NCBI GenBank assembly: GCA_963730315.1
Contig: CAVSRD010000005.1
Location: 186,001 to 250,000, forward strand
Reading direction: 5' to 3'
Source of the DNA: VRUE01 sp963730315
GTDB taxonomy: Bacteria > Actinomycetota > Thermoleophilia > Solirubrobacterales > 70-9
Length of the DNA: 64,000 bases
Under the pieces are notes generated by a model. The model was not told the origin of the DNA and made no database searches. It worked only from the letters and a program-made list of their open reading frames with translations. Each line of letters opens with the position of its first letter. Positions within the stretch are counted from its first letter, which is position 1. Positions 1 to 12,696 of this stretch are shown here, piece by piece. The position numbers were made by a program, and so were the translations under genes.

Positions 1-777
1 GATGCGGTGGACGCCCGGCGCCTCGGGCAACGAGACGTTCGCCGCGATCAGGGTCACGTCAGCGCCGCGGCGGGCGGCGGCGGCCGCCAGGGCGATGCCC
101 ATGCGGCCGCTGGAGCGGTTGCCGATGTAGCGGACCGGGTCGACGGGCTCCCGGGTGCCGCCTGCGGTGACGAGCACGCGGAGGCCGTCCCAGGGACGCT
201 CCCCCTGTGGCAGGACCGCTTCGAGGCGGGCCAGGAGGCGCGCCGGATCGGGCAGACGGCCCCGGCCCTGCTCGCCCCGCGAGGCGAGCGCGCCCTGCTC
301 GGGCTCGATCACCTCGACGCCGCGCTCGCGCAGGGTCGCCAGGTTGGCTTGGGTCGTTGCGTCGGCGTACATGCGGTCGTTCATCGCCGGGGCGACGAGA
401 CGGGGGGCGGTGCAGGCGAGGAAGCTGGTGGTGAGCATCGAGTCGGCGAACCCGGCGGCCAGCTTGGCGAGCGTGTTGGCGGAGGCCGGCGCGACCAGGT
501 AGGCGTCGCAGTTGGCGGCCAGTGCCAGATGGCCGATCGGGTCGTGCTCGGCGGGCGGATCGCCGGGGAAGGCGCCGCGCAGCGGGTCGCGCTCGAACTC
601 GGAGGTCAGCACCGGGGCGCCGACGATGCCCTCGAAGGACGCGGCGCCGACGAAGCGCGTCGCCGCCTCGCTCATCGCGACACGCACGCCGTGGCCCGCG
701 ACCGTCGCGAGCCGAGCCAGCTCGAGCGACTTGTAAGCGGCTATCCCGCCGCTGACGCCGAGCAGGATCCTGGCCAT
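1..777 (-). CDS. coaBC: Bifunctional CoaBC (phosphopantothenoylcysteine decarboxylase / phosphopantothenate-cysteine ligase), C-terminus outside window
   Basis: Makes 4'-phosphopantetheine for coenzyme A: CoaB joins cysteine to phosphopantothenate and CoaC decarboxylates the product. The 259 codons present hold the whole N-terminal flavoprotein domain (Gly-rich GVSGGIAAYK near residue 7, active-site-type His83 in PIGHLALA, PASANT near 97, PAMN at 130-133). They also hold the start of the CoaB domain (TAGGTREPVDPVRYIGNRSSG from about 204). The ATG start fits the family N-terminus. The gene lies 10 nt downstream of rpoZ and is the last visible member of mihF-gmk-rpoZ-coaBC, a classic actinobacterial order. 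The remaining CoaB half lies beyond position 1. Confidence 0.95.
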   Translation of the reverse strand, partial: MARILLGVSGGIAAYKSLELARLATVAGHGVRVAMSEAATRFVGAASFEGIVGAPVLTSEFERDPLRGAFPGDPPAEHDPIGHLALAANCDAYLVAPASANTLAKLAAGFADSMLTTSFLACTAPRLVAPAMNDRMYADATTQANLATLRERGVEVIEPEQGALASRGEQGRGRLPDPARLLARLEAVLPQGERPWDGLRVLVTAGGTREPVDPVRYIGNRSSGRMGIALAAAAARRGADVTLIAANVSLPEAPGVHRI

Positions 778-787
778 TGGAGAAGCC

Positions 788-1021
788 CTATGCGCGGTAC
801 TCGTATTTGAGCTTGCCCTGGGCGAGCTCGTCGAGTGCGATCGAGAGGTTGTTGCGCTCGCCGCGGGTCTCGACCATCGGCGGCGGGTACTCGCCAAAGC
901 CGCCCTCTCCCAGGCTGTGGAAGTAGCTGTTGATCTGACGGGCTCGCTTCGCCGCGACGACGACCGCCGCGTAGTGCGAGTCGGCGTGCTCGAGGAGCTT
1001 GTCCACGCGTGGTCTGATCAT
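788..1021 (-). CDS. rpoZ: RNA polymerase omega subunit
   Basis: Small subunit that helps fold and recruit beta-prime and stabilises RNA polymerase. It has 77 residues, normal for omega in actinobacteria. The N-terminal MIRPRVDKLLE is followed by the conserved helix with YAAVVVAAKRARQIN and a C-terminal NLSIALDELAQGKLKYE. The ATG at 1019-1021 overlaps the gmk stop by 4 nt, so the two are translationally coupled. Its place between gmk and coaBC is conserved in many bacteria. Confidence 0.95.
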   Translation of the reverse strand: MIRPRVDKLLEHADSHYAAVVVAAKRARQINSYFHSLGEGGFGEYPPPMVETRGERNNLSIALDELAQGKLKYEYRA

Positions 1022-1596
1022 CCGGACCGGGAGTCTAGTGGTAAGCCGAGCTCGGCGCGCACGATCCCCTCCAGATCGGCCGCAGCGCGCCGCAGGTCGT
1101 CGTTGACCACCCGGTAGGCGAACTCGTCCTGGGCGGCCAGCTCCTGCTCTGCCACCTCCAGCCTGGCGTCGATCGCCTCGGCCGAGTCGGCGCCGCGCGA
1201 CTCGAGCCGCCGCCGCAGCACCGCCGGGTCGGGCGGGGCGATGAAGACCTGCACCGACTCGCGCATCGCCGCCCGCACCTGACGCGCGCCCTGCACCTCG
1301 ATCTCGAGCACGACGGAGCGTCCCGCCTCGAGTCGCTTGCGCACCTCGGAGCGCAGCGTGCCGTAGCGGTTGCCGCTGTAGGTGGCGAACTCGAGGAAGT
1401 CCTCGGCGGCGACCTGGCGATCGAACTCCGCGCTGCTGAGGAAGTGGTAGTCGCGCCCGTCGACCTCGCCCTCGCGCGGCTCGCGGGTCGTCGCCGAGAC
1501 CGACAGCTCGAGGCCGGGCACCCGTTCGAGCAACGCCGCGATCAGCGTCCCCTTCCCCACGCCGGACGGACCCGTGATCACGAAGACTTTGGCCAT
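1018..1596 (-). CDS. gmk: Guanylate kinase
   Basis: Phosphorylates GMP to GDP with ATP, a step of guanine nucleotide salvage and synthesis in the cytosol. The 192-residue protein has the P-loop GPSGVGKG at residues 9-16, the GMP-binding segment around TTREPREGEVDGRDYHF, and the lid region with VVLEIEVQGARQVR. Length is normal. It lies 39 nt downstream of mihF; a 6-bp hairpin (1612-1627) sits in that gap. It overlaps rpoZ by 4 nt. No clear Shine-Dalgarno precedes the ATG. Confidence 0.95.
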   Translation of the reverse strand: MAKVFVITGPSGVGKGTLIAALLERVPGLELSVSATTREPREGEVDGRDYHFLSSAEFDRQVAAEDFLEFATYSGNRYGTLRSEVRKRLEAGRSVVLEIEVQGARQVRAAMRESVQVFIAPPDPAVLRRRLESRGADSAEAIDARLEVAEQELAAQDEFAYRVVNDDLRRAAADLEGIVRAELGLPLDSRSG

Positions 1597-1635
1597 GCCG
1601 GCCGTGATACTGACCGCTCTGGCGGTCGGCTGTCT

Positions 1636-1968
1636 CTACCTGCGCAGCTGGGACACGAGCTCGCCGCGTTGGCGCTCGGAGAGCCCGCCGATCGTCTTCG
1701 ACGGCGAGATCCGGCACTGGTTGAGGATGCGGTTGGTCTTCACCCGCCCGTACTTGGGGACCGCGAGCAGCATGTCGAAGACCTTGGCGGTGAGCACGTA
1801 CTCGGGCGGGTCGAGAAGGAGGGCATGGACGCTGGCCTTGCCTGCCTTCAGATCCTTCTTCAGCTTGGCGCGGGCGGTGCGGATGTCGTTCGCCCGCTTC
1901 AGCGCATCCATCCGCTGGTCCAGCGACCTCTCGGGAGCCGCGGCGGAGGTCTTGACTGGGGCAGGCAT
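1636..1968 (-). CDS. mihF: Actinobacterial integration host factor (mIHF)
   Basis: Nucleoid-associated DNA-binding protein of the mIHF family, which bends DNA and was first known as a host factor for mycobacteriophage L5 integration. The 110-residue form has the basic helix with RTARAKLKKDLKAG, then the helix-two-turn-helix core with VPKYGRVKTNRIL and the C-terminal ISPSKTIGGLSERQR. This matches the known mIHF layout. An in-frame extension to 2037 exists, but a good promoter (-10 at 1979-1984) lies inside it, so the ATG at 1966-1968 is chosen; the mRNA would be nearly leaderless. The neighbours gmk-rpoZ-coaBC are the usual ones. Confidence 0.9.
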   Translation of the reverse strand: MPAPVKTSAAAPERSLDQRMDALKRANDIRTARAKLKKDLKAGKASVHALLLDPPEYVLTAKVFDMLLAVPKYGRVKTNRILNQCRISPSKTIGGLSERQRGELVSQLRR

Positions 1969-1978
1969 GTGGGCGGCG

Positions 1979-2006
1979 AGTATAGCCGCGGTGCCGGGGC
2001 GCGCAA
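1979..2006 (-). promoter_or_regulatory. Promoter of mihF
   Basis: On the minus strand, a -35 TTGCGC (2001-2006) and a -10 TATACT (1979-1984) are separated by 16 nt. The mihF ATG follows the -10 by 10 nt, so transcription would begin 1-4 nt before the start codon. This is read from sequence only. Confidence 0.65.
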
Positions 2007-2061
2007 GGCCTTCGGGCTCAATTCCGGCCAAATTCACCTGGACCTCGACTGAAGGTTGAGG

Positions 2062-2901
2062 TTAACGTCCCCGCGCGTTCCGCTCGAGAAGCTCTGCGGC
2101 AATGCGATTCCCGGCGCGCGGGTCGCGGAAGCTCTCGGTGCCGACCGCGACCAGCGTCGCCCCCACGCGAAGCATCTCCAGGGCGGCGTCCCCGCTGCAG
2201 ATTCCGCCCATGCCGACGATCGGCAGCCGGACCGCGGCGGCGACCAACCGCACTTGGGCGATCGCCACCGGGCGCACGGCCGGGCCCGACAGCCCTCCCG
2301 TCACCCTGCCTTCGCCTGCCTTCAGCGTGTTGATCAGCGAGACCGCATCGGCGCCGCCCTCCTGCGCCGCGATCGCGACGGCGGCGGGGTCGGCGACGTT
2401 GGGCGTGAGCTTCACGATCAGCGGCTTCGCGGTGAGTGGCCGCAGCGCCTGCAGCAGCGCCACCGTCTCCTCCGGCTGCTCGCCGACGATCAGCCCGGAG
2501 TGCACGTTCGGGCAGGAGACATTCAGCTCGATCGCCGCCACCTCGTCCCGCCCCGAGACACCTTCCACCAGGCCCGAGAACTGCTCCCTGCTCGTCCCCA
2601 TCACAGAGACGACCAGCGGCACCGGCAGCTCGGCCAGCTGCGGCAGATCCTCTGCGAGGAAACCCTCGAGGCCCTTGTTGGGCAGCCCGATCGAGTTGAT
2701 CATCCCGGCCGGCGTCTCCCAGATCCGCTGCGGCTCGTTGCCGGCTCGCGGCTCCCGCGTGATCGTCTTCGAGACGAAGGCGGAGAAAGGGAAGTTCTCG
2801 AGCAAGGCGTCTCCATACACGCGCCGCGCGGCGATCGCGTCGAAGGTGCCCGACGCGTTGATCACCGGGTGCCGCAGCTCGATCCCGCAGAAGTCAACCA
2901 C
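2062..2901 (-). CDS. pyrD: Dihydroorotate dehydrogenase, class 1B catalytic subunit
   Basis: FMN enzyme that oxidises dihydroorotate to orotate, the fourth step of UMP synthesis. It has 279 residues. The catalytic cysteine of class 1 enzymes lies in NVSCPNVHSGL (about Cys130), and the FMN-binding end has GMGGICSGDAALEML. The cysteine, and the pyrK gene directly upstream, identify the NAD+-linked 1B type, which works as a PyrD2K2 complex. The start is GTG at 2899-2901, overlapping the pyrK stop by 8 nt. It is the last gene of the pyrR-B-C-carA-carB-pyrK-pyrD run; no pyrF follows. Confidence 0.95.
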   Translation of the reverse strand: MVDFCGIELRHPVINASGTFDAIAARRVYGDALLENFPFSAFVSKTITREPRAGNEPQRIWETPAGMINSIGLPNKGLEGFLAEDLPQLAELPVPLVVSVMGTSREQFSGLVEGVSGRDEVAAIELNVSCPNVHSGLIVGEQPEETVALLQALRPLTAKPLIVKLTPNVADPAAVAIAAQEGGADAVSLINTLKAGEGRVTGGLSGPAVRPVAIAQVRLVAAAVRLPIVGMGGICSGDAALEMLRVGATLVAVGTESFRDPRAGNRIAAELLERNARGR

Positions 2902-3696
2902 CGCGGACCACCGGCCCGTCGACGCAGAGCCGCATGTAGCCGCCGTCCGGCTTCGGCACGGCGCAGCCGAAGCAGGCGCCGTAGCCGCAGGCCATCGGCG
3001 CCTCCATCGCCAGCTCGCAGGCGACGCCGCGCTCGGCGCAGAGGGCGGCGACGGCGTCGAGCATCGCCGGCGGACCGCAGGCGTAGACGGCCGCGGAAGC
3101 TGCGTCGTCTCCGTCGAGCATCGCGGCGAGCAGCTCGGTGACGTAGCCGCGGTGGCCGACGTGGCCGTCCTCGCTGGCGAGGCCGACCTCGCAGCAGGCG
3201 AAAAGATCCTCGAGGCCGCCTGAGTGTGCCTCGTCGCGGAATCCGAGCAGGACGCGGGCGGGCACGCCACGCTCGCCGAAGCGGCGGCGCAGCAGGGCGA
3301 GCGGCGCGATGCCGATGCCGCCGCCGACGAGGATCGCGCCGGCTGTGCCCGGGGCGAGGTCGCGCGGGGCCGAGAAGCAGTTGCCGAGCGGCCCGTTGAC
3401 CCAGACGTTCTCGCCCAGCGCAAGCTCGCAGAGGCGGTCGCTGCCGGGGCCGACTCCCTCGACCAGGAAGTCGAGCCGAAAGCCGCCCCCGCCGCTGCCG
3501 ACATCGGCGACCGAGAGCGCCCGCGGAAGGAAGGGACGCGCTCCCCCCTCCCCCCAGCGCCGCTCGGCGGCGAGCATGTAGAACTGGCCCGGCAGGGGCT
3601 GCGGGCCCTCGGCGTCGTGCAGCGAGAAGACCCGGTAGCCGCCCGAGTCGCGACTCTCGGTCACCGGGCAGAGGCGGCGGCCGAACGGCGTAGCGC

Positions 3697-3700
<4 letters not shown>
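2894..3700 (-). CDS. pyrK: Dihydroorotate dehydrogenase electron transfer subunit PyrK
   Basis: FAD and [2Fe-2S] subunit that passes electrons from PyrD to NAD+. The 268 residues show a ferredoxin-reductase fold: an N-terminal FAD barrel, a nucleotide-binding stretch with ILVGGGIGIAPLALL, and a C-terminal cluster with cysteines at 238, 243, 246 and 259 (C-x4-C-x2-C-x12-C). The ATG overlaps the carB stop as ATGA, a sign of coupled translation. It also overlaps pyrD downstream. Family and partner are clear. Confidence 0.95.
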
Positions 3701-6799
<3,099 letters not shown>

Positions 6800-6807
<8 letters not shown>

Positions 6808-7912
6808 GCGCAAGGGCGAGGAAGGAGTCGAAGAGGTGGCGGGCGTCGTGCGGGCCGGGGCCGGCCTCCGGGTGGTACTGGACGGTCGCCGCGGCGACGT
6901 CGCGCAGCACCAGGCCCTCGACAGTGCGGTCGTAGAGATTGAGGTGCGAGAGCTCGGCGGCACCGAAGTCGGTCTCCCAGCGGACCGGCCGGTCGCTCTC
7001 GATCCGCGGCTCGCCGTCCGGTCCCTCGACCGCGAAGCCGTGGTTCTGCGAGGTGATGTCGATACGCCCCGTGGCCAGGTCCTTGACCGGGTGGTTGGCG
7101 CCGCGGTGGCCGAAGGGCAGCTTGAAGGTCCGCAGCCCGACGGCGCGGCAGAGCAGCTGGTGGCCGAGGCAGATGCCGAACAGCGGCCGGCGGCCGACCA
7201 GCTCGCGCACTGTGTCGACGACGTAGCCGAGCGCCGCCGGGTCGCCGGGGCCGTTGGCGAGAAAGACCAGGTCGGGATCCTCGGCCAGCACCCGCTCGGC
7301 GGAGCTGTCGCAGGGCAGCAGGGTGACCCGGCAGCCGCGCTCGCGCAGCTGGCGGACGATGTTGAGCTTGACGCCGGTGTCGATCCCGACCACGTGCGGA
7401 CCCTCCCCCTCGAGGCGGACCGGCTCGGGCGGGGTGACCGTGCGGGCGAGGTCCGCGCCGTCCATCGGAGGCTCGGCGGCGACCCGGTCGCGCGCCTCGT
7501 CCTCGCTCAGCTCAGCGGGGAAGATGCCGCCGCGCATCGCGCCGCGGTCGCGGATGTGGCGGACCAGGGCGCGCGTGTCGACGCCGCCGATCGCAGGCAC
7601 GCCGCAGTCGGCCAGCCAGTCGAGCCAGCCCCCCTCGGCGGTCGCGACGTCCTCCCGGTTCTTGGCGTCGCGCATCACGACGCCGCGGGCCTGGGCGCGC
7701 TCGGACTCCATCGCAGCGGCGGAAACGCCGTAGTTGCCGATCAGCGGGTAGGTGAAAACGATGATCTGGCCGGCGTAGGAGGGGTCGGTGACCGACTCCT
7801 GGTAGCCGGTCATCGCGGTGTTGAAGACGACCTCGCCGGTGACCGCCTCGGGGTCGCCGCACAGCTCGCCGTCGAAGCGGCTGCCGTCCTCGAGGAGAAC
7901 ATAACCCGGCAT
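6800..7912 (-). CDS. carA: Carbamoyl-phosphate synthase small subunit (glutaminase)
   Basis: Class I glutamine amidotransferase subunit that hydrolyses glutamine and channels ammonia to CarB. It has 370 residues. The N-terminal CarA domain includes EVVFNTAMTGYQES near residue 27. The amidotransferase triad is visible as Cys248 in LFGICLGHQ, His347 and Glu349 in QYHPEA. The ATG at 7910-7912 gives the usual MPGYVLLEDG opening. It lies 59 nt downstream of pyrC and overlaps carB by 8 nt. Confidence 0.97.
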
Positions 7913-7971
7913 AAAGCGTTCGCTGCGCGGGCCGCGCAGGGAATCAGACTGTGATGCGTGCCCCGCTCCGC

Positions 7972-9321
<1,350 letters not shown>

Positions 9322-9385
9322 CACAAATCCTCCCGCTTCGCTCGCGGCGCGAAGAACCAGAGATGCACGCTTGCTCGCTCCGCGC

Positions 9386-10348
9386 TCAAGCCGGCTGCCC
9401 GATCGGAGTCGGCTGTCGCTCGCGGTCCCGCTCGCCCGCCGCCGGGCGCCCGCCGCCTGCCGCCAGCAGCTCGTAGAGGATCGCCATCCGCACCACCAAG
9501 CCCGAGGCGACCTGCTCGGCGATCAGCGACTGCGGCGAGTCGATCGCGTCGCCGGACAGCTCGACGCCGCGGTTGACCGGGCCGGGGTGCATCAACAGCT
9601 GGTGCCGGCCGAGCCGCCGCGAGTCGATCTGGAAGCGAGCCGCGTACTCGCGCAGCGACGGGACGAAGCTCTCCCGCATCCGCTCCCTCTGCAGGCGCAG
9701 CGCGTAGACCACGTCGGCCTCTCCGAGCCGCTCGAGCGAGTAGGAGACCTCGCAGCCCAGCTGCTCGATGCCGCGCGGGATCAGCGCCGGCGGCCCGCAG
9801 ACCGTGACCTCGGCGCCCATCGCCCGGAAGGCGACCAGGTTGGAGCGGGCGACCCGGCTGTGCAGGACGTCGCCGACGATCCAGACCCGCACGCCCTCCA
9901 GACTTTCTAGACGGCGGCGCAGGGTGAAGAGGTCGAGCAGCGCCTGGCTGGGGTGCTCGTGCTTGCCGTCGCCGGCGTTGACCACCGCCGCCTCGCCCCA
10001 CTCGGCGACCATCTGGGCGGCCCCGGCGCTGGGGTGACGGATCACGATCGCCGCCGGGTCGTAGGCGGTTAGGGTGGCGACCGTGTCCTTCAGGGACTCG
10101 CCCTTGTCGACCGAGGAGCCGGCCGCCTTTACCGATACGAGGTCTGCGGAGAGGCGCTTCGCGGCCAGCTCGAACGAGGAGCTGGTGCGGGTGCTGGACT
10201 CGTAGAAGAGGCTGACCACGGTGCGGCCGCGCAGGGTCGGCACCTTCTTGATGTCGCGGCGCCCGACCTCGGCGAAGCTCTCGGCGCGGTCGAGGATCGC
10301 CTCGATCTCGGGGCGCGAGAGCTGCTCGATCGCCAGCAGGTGTCTCAC
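9386..10348 (-). CDS. pyrB: Aspartate carbamoyltransferase catalytic subunit
   Basis: Transfers the carbamoyl group to aspartate, the committed step of pyrimidine synthesis. It has 320 residues. The carbamoyl-phosphate loop STRTS is at 52-56, with HPGPVNRG in the C-terminal half. No regulatory subunit gene (pyrI) is present, as usual in this operon type. The ATG overlaps the pyrR stop by 4 nt. The last 15 or so residues (Arg/Gly/Pro-rich) are probably disordered. Confidence 0.96.
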   Translation of the reverse strand: MRHLLAIEQLSRPEIEAILDRAESFAEVGRRDIKKVPTLRGRTVVSLFYESSTRTSSSFELAAKRLSADLVSVKAAGSSVDKGESLKDTVATLTAYDPAAIVIRHPSAGAAQMVAEWGEAAVVNAGDGKHEHPSQALLDLFTLRRRLESLEGVRVWIVGDVLHSRVARSNLVAFRAMGAEVTVCGPPALIPRGIEQLGCEVSYSLERLGEADVVYALRLQRERMRESFVPSLREYAARFQIDSRRLGRHQLLMHPGPVNRGVELSGDAIDSPQSLIAEQVASGLVVRMAILYELLAAGGGRPAAGERDRERQPTPIGQPA

Positions 10349-10905
10349 GCCCCCACCTCCGCGGTGCGCGGCTCGGAGATCGTCACCTCGTCGACCTCGT
10401 CGGTCTCCTCGAGGCGGACGTTGACCCGCTCGGCGCGGGCGGTCGGCAGGTTCTTGCCGACGTACTCGGGGCGGATCGGCAGCTCGCGGTGGCCGCGATC
10501 GCAGAGCACCGCCAGCTGCACCCGCTGCGGCCGGCCGTAGTCGAAAAGCGCGTCGACCGCGGCGCGCACGGTGCGGCCGGTGAACAGCACGTCGTCGACC
10601 AGCACCACTGTTCGCTCGGTGAGGTCGAAGTCGATGTGCGAGGCGTGTACGACCGGCTGGTCGGACGGCGGGATGCCGCCGACGTCGTCGCGATAGAAGG
10701 AGATGTCGAGGTCGCCGATCGGCACCTCGACCTCGGTCAGCTCGCCGATCAGCGCGTGCAGGCGGCGGGCGATCACGGCGCCGCGGGTGTGGATGCCGAC
10801 GATCGCCAAGCCCTCGGCCTCCGGGTTCTTCTCGGCGATCTCATGGGCGATCCGCCGCAGCGCTCGCCTCAGGTCGTCGCGCTCGAGCACGACCTTCTCG
10901 CTCAC
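10345..10905 (-). CDS. pyrR: PyrR, RNA-binding pyrimidine operon regulator / uracil phosphoribosyltransferase
   Basis: UMP- or UTP-sensing protein that binds a hairpin in pyr mRNA; family members also have uracil phosphoribosyltransferase activity. The 186 residues hold the PRPP motif VVLVDDVLFTG at about 100-110. The start is GTG at 10903-10905, preceded by a Shine-Dalgarno AAGGAG (10913-10918) at 7 nt. It is first in the pyr operon, and a PyrR-binding loop lies directly upstream of this ribosome-binding site. Autogenous translational control of the whole operon is therefore expected. Confidence 0.96.
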   Translation of the reverse strand: MSEKVVLERDDLRRALRRIAHEIAEKNPEAEGLAIVGIHTRGAVIARRLHALIGELTEVEVPIGDLDISFYRDDVGGIPPSDQPVVHASHIDFDLTERTVVLVDDVLFTGRTVRAAVDALFDYGRPQRVQLAVLCDRGHRELPIRPEYVGKNLPTARAERVNVRLEETDEVDEVTISEPRTAEVGA

Positions 10906-10913
10906 TTGCCTGC

Positions 10914-10946
10914 TCCTTCCTGGCCTCTCGGGACCGGGTTAAAGGA
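10914..10946 (-). promoter_or_regulatory. PyrR-binding RNA loop overlapping the pyrR ribosome-binding site
   Basis: The transcript from 10935 to 10922 reads GGUCCCGAGAGGCC, which fits the PyrR anti-antiterminator loop consensus as I recall it (ARUCCNGNGAGGYU) except at the variable ends. Outside it, UCCUU (10946-10942) can pair with AAGGA (10918-10914), which is the pyrR Shine-Dalgarno. No terminator with a U-run is visible. The layout fits translational repression as described for mycobacterial pyrR, rather than the Bacillus termination mechanism. A weak -10-like TAGGCT lies at 10954-10959. Confidence 0.75.
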
Positions 10947-10995
10947 CGCCGCAAGCCTAGCAGCGGGCTACGACGATTCGTGAAAGCCTGAGGAC

Positions 10996-11862
10996 GTGAG
11001 AGCGGAGGTTGCGGAGGCGATCGAGCGGCACGAAGCCGCCGGGAGGCGGTTTGCGGCGGCCGGGGTCGGGAGCTTCGTGCGGGAACAGGGCGAGGGCGAT
11101 CCGGTCGTGTCGATGCACGGGGTGCCGGTCAGCAGCTTCCTCTACCGGAACCTGCTACCGGAGCTGGCGAGCCGCGGGCTGCGCGGGGTCGCGTTCGACC
11201 TCCCCGGCCTGGGGCTGGCGGAGCGGCCCGAGAATTTCGACTATTCCTGGAGCGGGCTGGCGCGGTGGACGGGTGAGGCGATCGACGCGCTGGGGATCGA
11301 GCGCTGCCATCTCGTCGTCCACGACATCGGCGGGCCGGTCGGGTTCGAGTGGGCGGTGCGGAATCCGCAGCGGGTGCTTTCGCTGACCGCGCTGGACACG
11401 TGGGTCGACGCGGCCCGCTTCCGCCGTCCGTGGCCGATGCATCCGTTGTCGATCCGAGGGGTCGGCGAGGTCTGGCTGCGCATGCTGCCCCTTGCGTTCA
11501 GGCGGGTCCACTACCGGGAGGGGATAGAGAACCGAGCCGCGGTGCCGAGCGCGGAGGTGGATGCCCACCTCGCCCTGCTGAAGCGCGGGGACGGCGGCCG
11601 TGCCTTCCTGAAGATCATGCGCGGCTTCGAGCTGACCGAGGCAAAGGAACGCTTCTACGTCGACGGCCTCGCCGGCCGCCCTTTTCCCGCCCAGATCGTC
11701 TGGGGGAAGAATGACCGAATGGTCGGCGAGGGGCACCGGGCTTCACTGGAGCGAGCGCTCGGCCTCGAGCGGGCGACCCTGCTGCCCGCCAAGCACTTCC
11801 TCCAGGAAGACCACGCGCCGGCGGTCGCCGAGGCGATCGCCTCACTCGCCCTACTGCGCTGA
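10996..11862 (+). CDS. Haloalkane dehalogenase-like alpha/beta hydrolase
   Basis: The 288-residue alpha/beta hydrolase resembles haloalkane dehalogenases and epoxide hydrolases. It has an oxyanion-hole motif HGVP (41-44), nucleophile Asp110 in VVHDIGGP, a possible acid Asp240 in GKNDRM and His267 in KHFLQEDH. An aspartate rather than serine nucleophile supports cleavage of C-halogen or epoxide bonds, but the substrate cannot be read from sequence. The GTG start has a close GAGG. It diverges from pyrR, and its stop overlaps the end of the convergent island gene by 12 nt. Confidence 0.8.
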   Translation: MRAEVAEAIERHEAAGRRFAAAGVGSFVREQGEGDPVVSMHGVPVSSFLYRNLLPELASRGLRGVAFDLPGLGLAERPENFDYSWSGLARWTGEAIDALGIERCHLVVHDIGGPVGFEWAVRNPQRVLSLTALDTWVDAARFRRPWPMHPLSIRGVGEVWLRMLPLAFRRVHYREGIENRAAVPSAEVDAHLALLKRGDGGRAFLKIMRGFELTEAKERFYVDGLAGRPFPAQIVWGKNDRMVGEGHRASLERALGLERATLLPAKHFLQEDHAPAVAEAIASLALLR

Positions 11863-12696
11863 ATTTGCAACCGTGGATCCAACCGGGGCCGGGGCTTTCC
11901 CATCTTTTCCGGCCGCCTTGTGTATCTCGCTGGCAATCCGGTAGAGAACGTCGTCCAAGTCGGAGATACGCGAGTGCGCAGGCACTGAAACAGCCTCGTA
12001 GCCAGTACCGGCGCCATTCTCTCTCCATGCAAAGACTCCGGCACCATCCAGATAGGTGTTGACGACTGACTGGGCGCCAGCGGCCATCCGATCGACGCTG
12101 TCGCCCTTGCCGGGATCGAGTCGGGCGGCCCAGAGGAAGAAACACTTCGGCGGAGCGTCCTGGCGCCAGACGTCCCAGTGCTGGATCACCGTCTCTTGTT
12201 TCCGTCGCGCAAGCTTGAGATCCGTCGCCGCGAACTTCAACTCCTTGCGCCGATTCGACCAGTCACTCATGGCACCACGCGCTGGTGTCTCGCCATACGC
12301 GGGTGCACCGGTGACCTTCGTCTCTGCGCAAACCAAGGGGTCGACCTCCCGTGCCGGCCAAGCGAGATCGATTTGATGCAGTTGTGAAAAACCTTGGACT
12401 TTCGTGCGAGAGCCGACAAGCTGACCCGTCTGATTGTCGATCAGCAGGGCCAGCAACAAGGCAAACCAGTTGCCCTTGCTCCTGTAGACGCCTTCGAACC
12501 CGGTGGACCCGCCCTTTCCCATACCCGTGGGCACTACGCCCGCGATACGAAACGCGTCAAGACACCACATCAAGTCAATCCACTTGTCCTGGACCTCGGA
12601 GAATCGCCTGATCGCACCCTCTTGCACCCAAGCGAACAGCGCATCGCGCAACGCCTCGGGATGGCCGACCTGCCTTTCCAACTCATGAGGCGTCAA
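11851..12696 (-). CDS. Putative restriction endonuclease (PD-(D/E)xK-like) of an R-M pair
   Basis: I do not recognise a named family. About 280 residues contain a FEGVYRSKGNWFA segment, then an Asp (QIDLAW) and, 15 residues on, an E-x-K (CAETKV). This spacing suits a PD-(D/E)xK nuclease core, followed by a basic helix rich in Arg/Lys. It directly follows an adenine methyltransferase gene, so a restriction role is inferred. The start is uncertain: TTG at 12694-12696 has GAGG at 9 nt and overlaps the methyltransferase by 14 nt; the frame is open to a GTG at 12801. Base composition is lower in GC than neighbours, suggesting transfer. Confidence 0.6.
   Translation of the reverse strand: MTPHELERQVGHPEALRDALFAWVQEGAIRRFSEVQDKWIDLMWCLDAFRIAGVVPTGMGKGGSTGFEGVYRSKGNWFALLLALLIDNQTGQLVGSRTKVQGFSQLHQIDLAWPAREVDPLVCAETKVTGAPAYGETPARGAMSDWSNRRKELKFAATDLKLARRKQETVIQHWDVWRQDAPPKCFFLWAARLDPGKGDSVDRMAAGAQSVVNTYLDGAGVFAWRENGAGTGYEAVSVPAHSRISDLDDVLYRIASEIHKAAGKDGKAPAPVGSTVANSAQ

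Noticed and set aside
1612..1627. Hairpin between mihF and gmk as a terminator
   Set aside because: Only a 6-bp stem and no T-run; too weak to call.
1969..2037. N-terminal extension of mihF
   Set aside because: It would place the -35 and -10 boxes inside the gene and is not like known mIHF N-termini.
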